NCBI GenBank assembly: GCA_964549975.1 | Contig: CAZJWM010000047.1 | Coordinates: forward strand, 1-16,031 | Direction of reading: 5' to 3' | Source: UBA3263 sp964549975 | Lineage (GTDB): Bacteria; Bacteroidota; Bacteroidia; Bacteroidales; Muribaculaceae | Length of the DNA: 16,031 nt | Shown here: positions 1 to 8,393 of the stretch, one piece after another | Numbering within the stretch: the first letter of the stretch is position 1 | Layout of the letters: each line of letters begins with the position of its first letter | Made by a program: the position numbers and the translations under genes | Notes under the pieces: model-generated | Databases searched by the model: none | Told to the model about the DNA's origin: nothing | Seen by the model: only the letters and a program-made list of their open reading frames with translations

Positions 1-1283
1 ACCTCTGTATCATCATCGTTGCTGCCGACGACGACGTAATGCCCCAGACCGTTGAGGCCATCAACCACGCCTCAGCTGCCGGTGTGCCCATCGTCTTTGC
101 CATCAACAAGATAGACAAACCTCACGCCAACCCCGACAAAATCAAGGAAGAACTTGCCGCGATGAACTACCTCGTGGAGGAGTGGGGCGGTAAGTATCAG
201 AGCCAGGACATCTCGGCCAAGAAGGGTCTGGGCGTCGATGAACTGATGGAAAAAGTGCTCCTCGAAGCCGAAATGCTCGACCTCAAGGCCAACCCCAACC
301 GCAACGCCGTGGGCTCCATCATCGAATCGTCGCTCGACAAGGGCCGCGGCTATGTGGCCACCGTGCTGGTGCAGAACGGCACCCTGCGCGTGGGCGACAT
401 CATCCTGGCCGGCACCCACTATGGCAAAGTCAAGGCCATGTTCAACGAACGCAACCAGAGAGTCACCGAGGCCGGCCCCGCCACCCCCGTGCTGATTCTC
501 GGCCTGAACGGTGCCCCCACTGCCGGCGACGCCTTCAACGTGCTCGACTCCGAACAGGAGGCCCGCGAAATTGCCTCCAAGCGCGAACAGCTCCAGCGTG
601 AGCAAACCGCTCGCACCACCAAGATGATCACCCTCGAAGACATCGGCCGCCGTCGCGCCGTGGGCAACTTCCAAGAGCTCAACATCATCGTCAAGGGCGA
701 CGTTGACGGTTCCATCGAGGCCCTGAGCGACTCGCTGCTGAAGCTCTCCACCGAAGAAATTCAAATCAACGTGATCCACAAAGCCGTGGGCGCCATCTCC
801 GAGAGCGACGTCGACCTGGCCGCCGCCTCCAGCGCCATCATCATCGGCTTCCAGGTGCGCCCCTCGCAGGCCGCCCGCAAGGCTGCCGAGCGCGAAGGCG
901 TCGACATTCGCCTCTACTCCGTGATCTACCAAGCCATCGAAGAGGTGAAAGACGCCATGCAGGGCATGCTTGCTCCCGAAATCAAGGAGGAAGTGACCGG
1001 CACGGCCGAAGTGCTTCAAACCTACAAAATCAGCAAGGTGGGCACCATTGCCGGCGCCATTGTGCGCGAAGGCAAAATCAAACGCACCAACAAGGTGCGC
1101 CTGATTCGCGACGGCATTGTGCGCTACACCGGCGAACTCGGTTCGCTCAAGCGCTTCAAAGATGACGCCAAAGAGGTGCTTGCAGGCTACGACTGCGGCC
1201 TCTCCATTGCCGGCTACAACGACCTGATGGAAGGCGACATCATCGAAGGATTTGAAGAAGTGGAAGTGAGCCGCACGATTTGA
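1..1283 (+). CDS. infB: Translation initiation factor IF-2, C-terminal part (5' end outside window)
   Basis: IF-2 is the GTPase that brings initiator fMet-tRNA to the 30S ribosome and promotes subunit joining. The frame is open from base 3, and the visible part begins inside the G domain with IVAADDDVMPQT. The G4 motif NKID and the G5 motif SAKKG follow. Next come the beta-barrel domain II, the linker around RRRAVGNFQELNIIVKGDVDGS leading into domain C1 (IF-2 domain 3), and the C-terminal fMet-tRNA-binding domain ending in GDIIEGFEEVEVSRTI, a typical IF-2 terminus. The N-terminal region and the G1-G3 motifs lie upstream of the window. The stop codon overlaps the start of folK. Identification is secure from the motif order and the conserved end. 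Confidence 0.97.
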   Translation, partial: LCIIIVAADDDVMPQTVEAINHASAAGVPIVFAINKIDKPHANPDKIKEELAAMNYLVEEWGGKYQSQDISAKKGLGVDELMEKVLLEAEMLDLKANPNRNAVGSIIESSLDKGRGYVATVLVQNGTLRVGDIILAGTHYGKVKAMFNERNQRVTEAGPATPVLILGLNGAPTAGDAFNVLDSEQEAREIASKREQLQREQTARTTKMITLEDIGRRRAVGNFQELNIIVKGDVDGSIEALSDSLLKLSTEEIQINVIHKAVGAISESDVDLAAASSAIIIGFQVRPSQAARKAAEREGVDIRLYSVIYQAIEEVKDAMQGMLAPEIKEEVTGTAEVLQTYKISKVGTIAGAIVREGKIKRTNKVRLIRDGIVRYTGELGSLKRFKDDAKEVLAGYDCGLSIAGYNDLMEGDIIEGFEEVEVSRTI

Positions 1284-1744
1284 TCACCGCTCACATCAAC
1301 ATCGGATCTAATTTAGGCGACCGCACGGCTCTGATAGACCGTGCGGTGCGCTTGCTTTCGCTGCTGGGCGACGTGGAGGCCACGTGCCCCGTGGAAAGCG
1401 ACCCCTGGGGCTACGACTCCGCCAATCGCTATCTCAACGTGGGGGTGAACCTCTCCACCGACATCCCCGCCCTTGCGCTCCATGGCTGCCTGCAGCGCAT
1501 TGAGCGCTTCATCGACCCCGACGGCCGCCACCGCCACGCCGACGGCTCCTATGCCGACCGCCTCATCGACATCGACCTGATTGCCTACGGCGAGGAGCTT
1601 ATCCAAACGCCGCAACTCACAGTGCCACACCCTCGGATGCAAAGCCGCGAATTTGTCTTGCTCCCCATGGCGCGGCTCATGCCCCGGTGGCGCCACCCAC
1701 TGCTTAAACTCACTGCCGCAGAATTATTGGAAAAACTACAATAA
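1280..1744 (+). CDS. folK: 2-amino-4-hydroxy-6-hydroxymethyldihydropteridine pyrophosphokinase (HPPK)
   Basis: HPPK transfers pyrophosphate from ATP to 6-hydroxymethyl-7,8-dihydropterin in cytoplasmic folate synthesis. The 154-residue product is close to the usual family length. It has the N-terminal GSNLGDR loop (residues 9-15), the metal-binding pair D97 and D99 in RLIDIDLIAYG, and the signature PHPRM followed by R123 in SREFVLLP. The best start is TTG at 1280, overlapping the infB stop as TTGA, which suggests translational coupling. No ATG or GTG lies between it and the GSNLGDR motif, and a later start would remove that motif. The next gene begins 57 bases downstream with no clear promoter, so read-through into the polysaccharide operon is possible. 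Confidence 0.93.
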   Translation: MITAHINIGSNLGDRTALIDRAVRLLSLLGDVEATCPVESDPWGYDSANRYLNVGVNLSTDIPALALHGCLQRIERFIDPDGRHRHADGSYADRLIDIDLIAYGEELIQTPQLTVPHPRMQSREFVLLPMARLMPRWRHPLLKLTAAELLEKLQ

Positions 1745-1801
1745 AATCGACCTCCCTTCCGTTAACACTAAAAGAATCAAACCACCCTCTTCTATAACAC
1801 A

Positions 1802-2647
1802 ATGAAGTTTCGAAACACCTACATAGCCATGGCTTGCGCAGCAGTGCTGGCGCTAACGTCGTGTTCCTCAGGCAAAACCGTCCTACCATACTTCGTCGAC
1901 CTCGACGAAAGCACCGTGGCCGCCGGCGTCGAAGCCCAAGTGCCCGCTCTGAAAATCATGCCCGACGATGAGCTGCTCATCAACGTGTCGGCCACCTCGA
2001 CCGAGAGCGTCGAGCCATATATGATACCCTATCAGCGCCCGCGCACCTCCGACCTCACCACCGGCAGCTCCACCGAAGCGCGCATCCTCTCGCAACGCTC
2101 CTCCAATCTGATGATTGAGCCCTATCGCGTGAGCCCCGACGGCTTCATCGTCTTCCCCGTGTTGGGCAGAATCTACGTCGCAGGTATGACTCTGGAGGCC
2201 CTTCAATACTATCTCACGCAGAAGATTTCGGCAAACGTGATCGACCCCGTGGTCAACGTGTCGCTGCTCAACTTCCACATCAGCGTGTTGGGCGAAGTCA
2301 ACAACGGCGGATTCCAGGCGGTGAACCGCGAACGCTATAGCGTGCTCGACGCCATTGCCACGGCCGGCGACCTCACCGCCTACGGCGAGCGCTCAAACGT
2401 GCTTCTCATCCGCGAAGAGGATGGTCAGCGCACCTTCCATCGCCTGGACCTCAACGACCCCGAGGTGCTCAACAGCCCCTACTTCTATATGCAGCAAAAC
2501 GACGTGCTCTACGTCACGCCCAACTCCGTGCGCCAAGCCAACGCCCGCGTCGACTCCGACCGCCAATATCGCCTGTCGATGACATCCGTGATTGTGAGCG
2601 CCGCATCCGTCATTGCCTCCCTTGCCATAGCACTTCTTGTTAAATAA
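1802..2647 (+). CDS. Wza-type polysaccharide export lipoprotein (OPX family)
   Basis: This is a probable outer-membrane lipoprotein forming the export channel for a capsular or extracellular polysaccharide. Residues 1-20 are a lipoprotein signal with lipobox LTSC, placing the lipidated cysteine at C21. Residues about 48-155 match the Poly_export domain (KIMPDDELLINVS, then YRVSPDGFIVFPVLGRIYVAGMT). An SLBB-like domain follows from about 158 to 240, starting ISVLGEV. Residues 261-280 are hydrophobic and end at VK, fitting the single C-terminal membrane helix of Wza-like proteins. It starts with ATG and is followed 18 bases later by the Wzc-like gene, its usual partner. A specific Wza or Gfc subtype cannot be assigned. 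Confidence 0.9.
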   Translation: MKFRNTYIAMACAAVLALTSCSSGKTVLPYFVDLDESTVAAGVEAQVPALKIMPDDELLINVSATSTESVEPYMIPYQRPRTSDLTTGSSTEARILSQRSSNLMIEPYRVSPDGFIVFPVLGRIYVAGMTLEALQYYLTQKISANVIDPVVNVSLLNFHISVLGEVNNGGFQAVNRERYSVLDAIATAGDLTAYGERSNVLLIREEDGQRTFHRLDLNDPEVLNSPYFYMQQNDVLYVTPNSVRQANARVDSDRQYRLSMTSVIVSAASVIASLAIALLVK

Positions 2648-2665
2648 CCCCTCTGATAGCTTACC

Positions 2666-4966
2666 ATGAGCAAAAAGAAAAAATCAGACTTCATTGACTT
2701 CAGCGGCCTGCTCGCCGACTATCGCGAAAAATGGTGGTGGTTTGCCATCTCCGTGGTGGTGTGTTTGGCCCTCGGTTTGATCTACTCAAAAATGGTGCAC
2801 CCCTCCTATGAGGTGCGTGCCAACATTATGCTCGTGAGCGACGACGCCACCACCTCCATGGCCGCCGGCCTCACCGACATGACCTCGCTTTTGGGTGGCG
2901 GCAACGCCAACACCGAAGACGAATCCGTGATTCTACAGTCCCACACCGTGCTGCGCGACGTGGCTCGTCGCCTCAACCTCAACCGCACCCACAAGGTGAA
3001 GGTGATGCCGCTGGTGTGGGAGTTCCACTATCAAGACTATCCCGTTGAAGTGACCCCCGACGTCACCATCAACCTCGACACTCTGCGCTCCACTCTGCTC
3101 TTCCGCGTGAAAGTCCACGCCGACCAAACCGCCGACGTCAGCGTCAAGGCCAAGGGCGAGAAAATTGCCAAGGCCAACGGCGTGAAGCTCCCCGGCGTGG
3201 TCACCACCCCCTATGGCGACTTCCACGTGAGCCTCACCCCCTACTACGAAAAGGGCACTTCGGTCACCTCGCGCGTGCAGGTGAGCGGCTACGACGACGC
3301 TGCCGAAGATCTCTCCGACCTCGTGTCCTGCGGCCGTGTGTCCAAGCAGTCGGCCATCATCACCATGCAGATGCTCACCCCCGATGAGCAATATGCCCGC
3401 GACGTGCTCGACACCATGATTGACGTCTACAACCTCCGCGGTCTCGACATCGCCAAAGCCCAAAACGGCCGCACCGGCGAATTCCTGGCCGGCCGCCTCG
3501 ACGAGCTCTACAAAGACATCCTGTCCATTGAAGACGAAGTGACGCAGTTCAAGCAGCGCCAGGGCGTGACCGACGTCACCGCCGACGCTCAATATCGCTT
3601 CGAGCGCTTGGGCAAATCCGAAGAAGCCTACGTCAAAGAGCAAATCACCCTCGACCTCTACGTGGCCACCCAAGGGATGGTCAAAGCCTCTGCCAACGAC
3701 AATTCGCTGATTCCACAACAGGGCTCCCCGGCCGTGCAAGCGATGATTGGCCAATATAACAACGCCGCCCTGCAGCGCGTGCGCCTGGCCGAAACCGCTC
3801 GCCCCGACAACGTGGCTCTGCAGCAACTCGACGCTCAGCTCGAAGCCTTCCGTCGCAACATCCTCACCACCCTCGACCGCGAAGTGCAAGCCCAGCGCGA
3901 ACTCGTGCGACAATATCGCGAGCAATACGACATCTCCAACAGCGACCTCACCTCGCTCCCCTCGCAGGCCCAAGGCCTCACCGACTACTTCCGTCGCCGC
4001 AAAATCAAAGAAGAAACCTATCTCTACCTCACCAAAAAACAGGAAGAGACCAGCATACTCATGGCCAACGCTCAGCCCAAGGCCGAAATCATCGACGCCG
4101 CCTATTCGCTGAACGAAGACCTCTCAATCAGCAAAAAGATGATTCTGGCCATTGCCCTGCTCTTCGGCCTGTTGATTCCGCCGGTGCTGATCTACCTGCA
4201 CAAGCTGCTGCGCACCAAGTTTGCCACGGCCGAAGAGGTGCAAGAGGTGGTAGACGTGCCCGTGCTCGGCGAAGTGTGCATGGCCCGCGGAACAGATCCT
4301 CTGGTGGTGCGCCCCGGCGGCTCCGGCTCCGTGGCCGAGCTCTTCCGCCTGATTCGCGTCAACCTGCAATTCGTGCTTGGCAACTCTGCCGACAAGGTGA
4401 TTCTGCTCACCTCCACCAAATCCGGCGAGGGCAAGAGCTTTGTGGCCATCAACATGGCCGCATCGATGGCCCTTATTGGCAAGCGCACCCTGCTCATAGG
4501 CATGGATATCCGCAAACCGCGTCTGGCCGAATATCTCAAAATCTCGCCCGCCCACGGCCTCACGGAATATCTCGCCTCGTCGGGCAACATGGACCTCGAC
4601 AGCATCATCACCCACAACGTTGGGGTGAAAGGCCTCGACGTCATTGCCGCCGGCCCCATCCCGCCCAACCCCTCGGAGATGCTCTCCTCGCCCGAAGTTG
4701 ACGACCTCTTCAAAGACCTGCGCAACCTCTACGACTTCATCATCATCGACTCCGCCCCCGTGGGCATGGTCAGCGACTCGTTCCTGCTCACTCGCATCAG
4801 CAACGCCACCGTCTACGTGACCCGCGCCAACTATAGCCACATCTCCGACCTGCGCTTCGTGCAGCAGCTCTACGACGACAATCGCCTGCCGCGCATCTCC
4901 CTGGTGGTGAACGGCACTCAGACTCGCTCCGGCTATGGCTACGGCTACGGCGAAAATCAGAAATAA
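2666..4966 (+). CDS. Wzc-type chain-length determinant and tyrosine autokinase (BY-kinase)
   Basis: This inner-membrane protein would regulate polysaccharide chain length and export, cycling through tyrosine autophosphorylation while contacting the Wza-like channel. The first membrane helix lies at about residues 23-42 (WWWFAISVVVCLALGLIYS). A long periplasmic Wzz/GNVR-type region with coiled-coil stretches follows, then a second helix at about 491-513. The cytoplasmic kinase has Walker A STKSGEGKS (583-591, K590), Walker A' GMDIRKPR (D614) and Walker B FIIIDSAP (D695). The C-terminus carries Y757, Y759 and Y761 in GYGYGYG, the probable autophosphorylation cluster. At 766 residues it is a full-length fused form, with transmembrane and kinase parts on one chain. 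No cognate low-molecular-weight phosphatase gene is in the window. Confidence 0.94.
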   Translation: MSKKKKSDFIDFSGLLADYREKWWWFAISVVVCLALGLIYSKMVHPSYEVRANIMLVSDDATTSMAAGLTDMTSLLGGGNANTEDESVILQSHTVLRDVARRLNLNRTHKVKVMPLVWEFHYQDYPVEVTPDVTINLDTLRSTLLFRVKVHADQTADVSVKAKGEKIAKANGVKLPGVVTTPYGDFHVSLTPYYEKGTSVTSRVQVSGYDDAAEDLSDLVSCGRVSKQSAIITMQMLTPDEQYARDVLDTMIDVYNLRGLDIAKAQNGRTGEFLAGRLDELYKDILSIEDEVTQFKQRQGVTDVTADAQYRFERLGKSEEAYVKEQITLDLYVATQGMVKASANDNSLIPQQGSPAVQAMIGQYNNAALQRVRLAETARPDNVALQQLDAQLEAFRRNILTTLDREVQAQRELVRQYREQYDISNSDLTSLPSQAQGLTDYFRRRKIKEETYLYLTKKQEETSILMANAQPKAEIIDAAYSLNEDLSISKKMILAIALLFGLLIPPVLIYLHKLLRTKFATAEEVQEVVDVPVLGEVCMARGTDPLVVRPGGSGSVAELFRLIRVNLQFVLGNSADKVILLTSTKSGEGKSFVAINMAASMALIGKRTLLIGMDIRKPRLAEYLKISPAHGLTEYLASSGNMDLDSIITHNVGVKGLDVIAAGPIPPNPSEMLSSPEVDDLFKDLRNLYDFIIIDSAPVGMVSDSFLLTRISNATVYVTRANYSHISDLRFVQQLYDDNRLPRISLVVNGTQTRSGYGYGYGENQK

Positions 4967-4993
4967 ACCACCCACTCCTTCCCGCATCTGCCT

Positions 4994-5740
4994 ATGATAC
5001 CTAAAACCATACACTATTGCTGGCTGAGCGACGATCCGCTTCCGGCTAAAATTCAATGGTGTGTAGACTCATGGAGCAAACACTGTCCCGACTACGAGAT
5101 TGTGTTGTGGGACTTCAAACGCCTTGGTCAAAACTGCCCGCAGTGGGTGACCGAGGCGTTTGCCGCGCGCAAATATGCCTTTGCCGCCGACTGGGTTCGC
5201 GCCTATGCGCTCTACAATTTTGGCGGCATCTATCTCGACTCCGACGTGGAGCTTCTGCGCTCGTTTGACCACCTGCTCCACCTCCCCTACATGCTCGGCC
5301 ACGAGTCGGAGAGCGACACCGTGGAGGCCGCTGTGATGGGCGCCGAAAAGGGCCATCCCTTCTTTGCCGCGCTGCTCGACTACTATCGCGACCGCCACTT
5401 CTTGCAAGCCGACGGTTCGCTCGACACCCTGCCGCTGCCGCGCATCATCAACGCCATCTGCCAAGGCCGTTTCCAATTTCGCGACATCCAATCCGAAGCG
5501 GAGTTTGTGGATGAAGAGGGCGTGCTCAACGTCTTGCCGCAAGACTATTTCAGCCCCATCTCGCTGCAAACCATGCGCAAGACCATCACCGCTCGCACCG
5601 TGAGCGTGCACCACTTTGCCGGCGCGTGGAAGCCTCGCGGCTACCGCCTGCGCAAGGCCCTGCAGCGCCTCATCGGCCCGTCGGCCACCATGGCCATCAT
5701 TCGCATTAAAGATATAATCCTGCGCCGCAAAAAGGCGTAA
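4994..5740 (+). CDS. GT32-like (OCH1-type) glycosyltransferase with DxD motif
   Basis: A probable cytoplasmic sugar-nucleotide-dependent glycosyltransferase acting in assembly of the polysaccharide repeat unit. The N-terminus MIPKTIHYCWLSDDPLP and the block ADWVRAYALYNFGGIYLDSD are characteristic of GT32/Gly_transf_sug proteins. The DxD metal-nucleotide motif is D82-S-D84. A later HHFAGAWKPR segment resembles the conserved C-terminal H-x-W region of this family. It has 248 residues, is normal in length for bacterial members, and contains no membrane helix. It starts with ATG 27 bases after the BY-kinase gene. Donor and acceptor sugars cannot be read from the sequence. Confidence 0.87.
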   Translation: MIPKTIHYCWLSDDPLPAKIQWCVDSWSKHCPDYEIVLWDFKRLGQNCPQWVTEAFAARKYAFAADWVRAYALYNFGGIYLDSDVELLRSFDHLLHLPYMLGHESESDTVEAAVMGAEKGHPFFAALLDYYRDRHFLQADGSLDTLPLPRIINAICQGRFQFRDIQSEAEFVDEEGVLNVLPQDYFSPISLQTMRKTITARTVSVHHFAGAWKPRGYRLRKALQRLIGPSATMAIIRIKDIILRRKKA

Positions 5741-5763
5741 CCCCATAGCCCACCTCCGCAGCC

Positions 5764-7269
5764 TTGACCAATCACTTAGAAACATCAGCCACCGCCTACA
5801 CCTTCACGGCGCCTCGCGCCGAGTGGGGCAAAGCCATCATCTTCTTCTTGGCTTTTGCTTTGCTGGGGCTGTCGTTCTATCCGGCTCTGCTGCTGGTGGT
5901 GGTGATTTTGATGCAACGTTGGAGCTCCAATCGCTACGATTTCATCGTGGAGCTCACCCTCTTCATAGGCGGCTTCGGCTTCATGCACCCCAACGTCTTG
6001 CCGGTGAAGATGGCCGACGTGGGTTTGGCGCTCGGCGTGGTGAGCATATTCATCTGCCGCAAAAGTCCGATGGCCAAGAAGTTGCTCCGACTGATGCTGC
6101 TCTACGTGGCTCTGGTGGTGATGATTGCATCCACCTCCGATGAGCCGATGCGGGTGCAGTTCATCATGATGCGCAACTATTTCTACGTGTTCTACTTCTT
6201 TGTGCCCTTTGCCGTCTTTGCCAATCAGCCTTTCAGCTTCGACAAACTCCTGCACAGCATCACGGTGCACACCCTGGTGATTTGCGGCCTCTATGCCGCC
6301 GACACCTACCTGCTGAACGCACTCTGCCTCGTCCCAGCCGCCGGCCACTATCTCGACCCAAATTTCGGCACCACCTACTACTCCTCCGTGCATCGCATCA
6401 TAGGCACCTTCAACCCGCTGAGCCTCCGCTGGCCGCGCCACTACCCCTACGGCGTCTATTGGCTGCTCTGGCTCATCATCCCCATCCGCTCCAAGCAGGT
6501 GCGCTTCAGCCCCGGCCAGTGGCTGCTGATAGCCCTGGCGGTGCTCTCCACGCGCACGGCCACGTTTATGTTCGGCTTGGTGGCCTGCTACGTGTGCTTC
6601 TCCGGCAACCTCAAGCGAGTGCTCCGCTATGCCGGCATCGCCTTGGTGGTCTTGACCGGCGTCTACTTTGCCGACCGCGCCACCGGCGGCTACGTCCGTT
6701 TGGCCTCCACCGTTGACCAATTCTTCTCGCTGAATCAGGCCATGGACGACGAAGACGTGGCCGAATTTGCCTCGGGCCGCATGGCGCAGATTCTCCCCAA
6801 ATGGGAACTGCTCACCGACCTCAATCGCCAATGGCTTGGCTTCGGTTTTCTCCACCCCGAGCTCACCACCAACCCGAAATATCAAATCGCCAACGAATAC
6901 TACATAGACGTGGCCAAATCCGACGAGGTGGCCACAGCCGTGGAGGAGACCCACGTGCAGACGATTCTCGACATCGGCTTTCTCGGTCTGATTCTCCAAG
7001 CGGCCATATTCATCGCCTTCTATTACGCCCTGCGACGCCACCGCCACGCGCGCTATTATCTCTGTATGCTCATAGGCTTCAGCCTCTTTGGCTTCGGCGG
7101 TTTCGCGGGACTGATCACGCGCGAAAGTCTGACGATGATAGGCCTGGCCATGGCCGCAATTGTGCTCGCCGAAGACAAGGCCGAGCAACGAACCGCCCTC
7201 GAAGACACGACTCCCGAATATTTACCTATTGCAAACCATAGCGCTAATACACAAAATTTCATACCATGA
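5764..7269 (+). CDS. Multi-span O-antigen polymerase/ligase-like membrane protein (Wzy-like)
   Basis: A probable integral membrane protein that polymerises lipid-linked repeat units, or ligates them to an acceptor, on the periplasmic side. Roughly twelve hydrophobic segments are visible, near residues 24-50, 60-76, 84-98, 106-123, 137-154, 165-186, 229-242, 250-280, 287-303, 400-422, 429-449 and 452-468. A long hydrophilic loop (about 304-398) ends in EETHVQTILDIGFLG, the layout typical of Wzy and O-antigen ligase proteins. The segment LSTRTATFMFG resembles the short conserved stretch before the large loop. The start is TTG at 5764, because the first in-frame ATG is about 50 codons later, inside the first helix. 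It overlaps the next gene by ATGA. Polymerase versus ligase cannot be separated by eye. Confidence 0.82.
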   Translation: MTNHLETSATAYTFTAPRAEWGKAIIFFLAFALLGLSFYPALLLVVVILMQRWSSNRYDFIVELTLFIGGFGFMHPNVLPVKMADVGLALGVVSIFICRKSPMAKKLLRLMLLYVALVVMIASTSDEPMRVQFIMMRNYFYVFYFFVPFAVFANQPFSFDKLLHSITVHTLVICGLYAADTYLLNALCLVPAAGHYLDPNFGTTYYSSVHRIIGTFNPLSLRWPRHYPYGVYWLLWLIIPIRSKQVRFSPGQWLLIALAVLSTRTATFMFGLVACYVCFSGNLKRVLRYAGIALVVLTGVYFADRATGGYVRLASTVDQFFSLNQAMDDEDVAEFASGRMAQILPKWELLTDLNRQWLGFGFLHPELTTNPKYQIANEYYIDVAKSDEVATAVEETHVQTILDIGFLGLILQAAIFIAFYYALRRHRHARYYLCMLIGFSLFGFGGFAGLITRESLTMIGLAMAAIVLAEDKAEQRTALEDTTPEYLPIANHSANTQNFIP

Positions 7270-8324
7270 GCGATGATGAAATCTTCCACAAAGTCTTGAC
7301 AGTGGGCCCGTCGAGCAAAGTGAAGGGCGGCATGACCGCCGTGCTCGACTCCTTCCGCGAATACGTGCCCGGCTTCCGCCACCTGCCCAGCAACTCCTCG
7401 CGCGGCACTCTGATGGGCATCTTCGTGACCCTCTGGACCATCCTGCGCCTGCCCGTTGAGCGTATGCGCGGCCGCACCATCCTCCACGTCCACTCCGCCT
7501 CGGGCAAGAGCTTCGTGCGCAAATCAATCATTATGCGAGTGGGCCGCCTCTGCGGCTACCGCATCATCTTCCACTGCCACGGCGGCGCCTCCAAAGAGTA
7601 TTTTCGCCGCATCGGCATCCCCAAGGCCAAACGAGTGCTCTCGATGGCCTCCACCATTGTGGTGCTCTCCAAGTCGTGGCAACGCTATTTTCAGAGCACC
7701 TTCGGCTTCCGCAACGTGCGCATCCTCAACAACCCCGTGGCCATCCCCTCTCAGGTGGTGATGCCCTCGGAGGATTCGCCCCTGCGCCTGCTCTATCTGG
7801 GCCTCATCTCCGACGCCAAAGGCGTCTTCGACCTGCTCGACGTGATTGACCGCAACCAGCGCCGCTGGCGCGGACGCGTGGAGCTCTGCATCGGCGGCAA
7901 CGGCGAAATCGACCGCCTGATGGAGCAAATCAACGCCCAGGGCACCGGCGACATGATTCAATATGCCGGGTGGCTCGCCGACGAAGACAAGGAGGCCGCG
8001 TTTGCCAACTCCCACGTGCTGATTCTGCCGTCGTATAACGAAGGCCTGCCCGTGTCGATTCTTGAGGCCATGGCTCGCGGAAAGGCCGTCATTGCCACCA
8101 CCGTGGGCGGCGTCCCCGAAGTGATCACCACCCATGAAAACGGCTTCCTCTTCACCCCCGGCGACAAGCGCGCCATCGAACACTGCATCGACTGCTACCT
8201 GCTCAACCCCGACCTGGTGCGCCGCCACGGTCAGCGCTCTCGCGAGCGCATCCACGACTTCGACGTGCAAAACGTGATTCGCCAACTTCTCCACATCTAT
8301 CGCTCGCTGGCCATCCGCAAATAA
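7266..8324 (+). CDS. Glycosyltransferase family 4 (GT-B fold)
   Basis: A cytoplasmic, probably membrane-associated glycosyltransferase adding a sugar to the lipid-linked repeat unit. The N-terminal half starts with a glycine-rich acceptor-domain loop (VGPSSKVKGGM). The C-terminal donor-binding half contains LRLLYLGLISDAKGVFDLL and then PSYNEGLPVSILEAMARG, with the EX7E pair at E259 and E267. The following GKAVIATTVGGVPEVI is typical of the Glycos_transf_1 domain. Its 352 residues are normal for GT4. The ATG overlaps the stop of the Wzy-like gene by four bases (ATGA), implying translational coupling. Sugar specificity is not predictable here. Confidence 0.92.
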   Translation: MSDDEIFHKVLTVGPSSKVKGGMTAVLDSFREYVPGFRHLPSNSSRGTLMGIFVTLWTILRLPVERMRGRTILHVHSASGKSFVRKSIIMRVGRLCGYRIIFHCHGGASKEYFRRIGIPKAKRVLSMASTIVVLSKSWQRYFQSTFGFRNVRILNNPVAIPSQVVMPSEDSPLRLLYLGLISDAKGVFDLLDVIDRNQRRWRGRVELCIGGNGEIDRLMEQINAQGTGDMIQYAGWLADEDKEAAFANSHVLILPSYNEGLPVSILEAMARGKAVIATTVGGVPEVITTHENGFLFTPGDKRAIEHCIDCYLLNPDLVRRHGQRSRERIHDFDVQNVIRQLLHIYRSLAIRK

Positions 8325-8393
8325 TTTCTCCGCGCTCCGAGGCAATATTACGCCCACGTGTAGCGTTATCTGTGTGTAAACTGAAAGAACACC

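Noticed and set aside
5785..7188. Long open frame on the minus strand opposite the Wzy-like gene (similar ones opposite infB and the BY-kinase gene).
   Set aside because: They are rich in H, G, A, E and V without domains, and arise from GC-biased third positions of well-recognised + strand genes.
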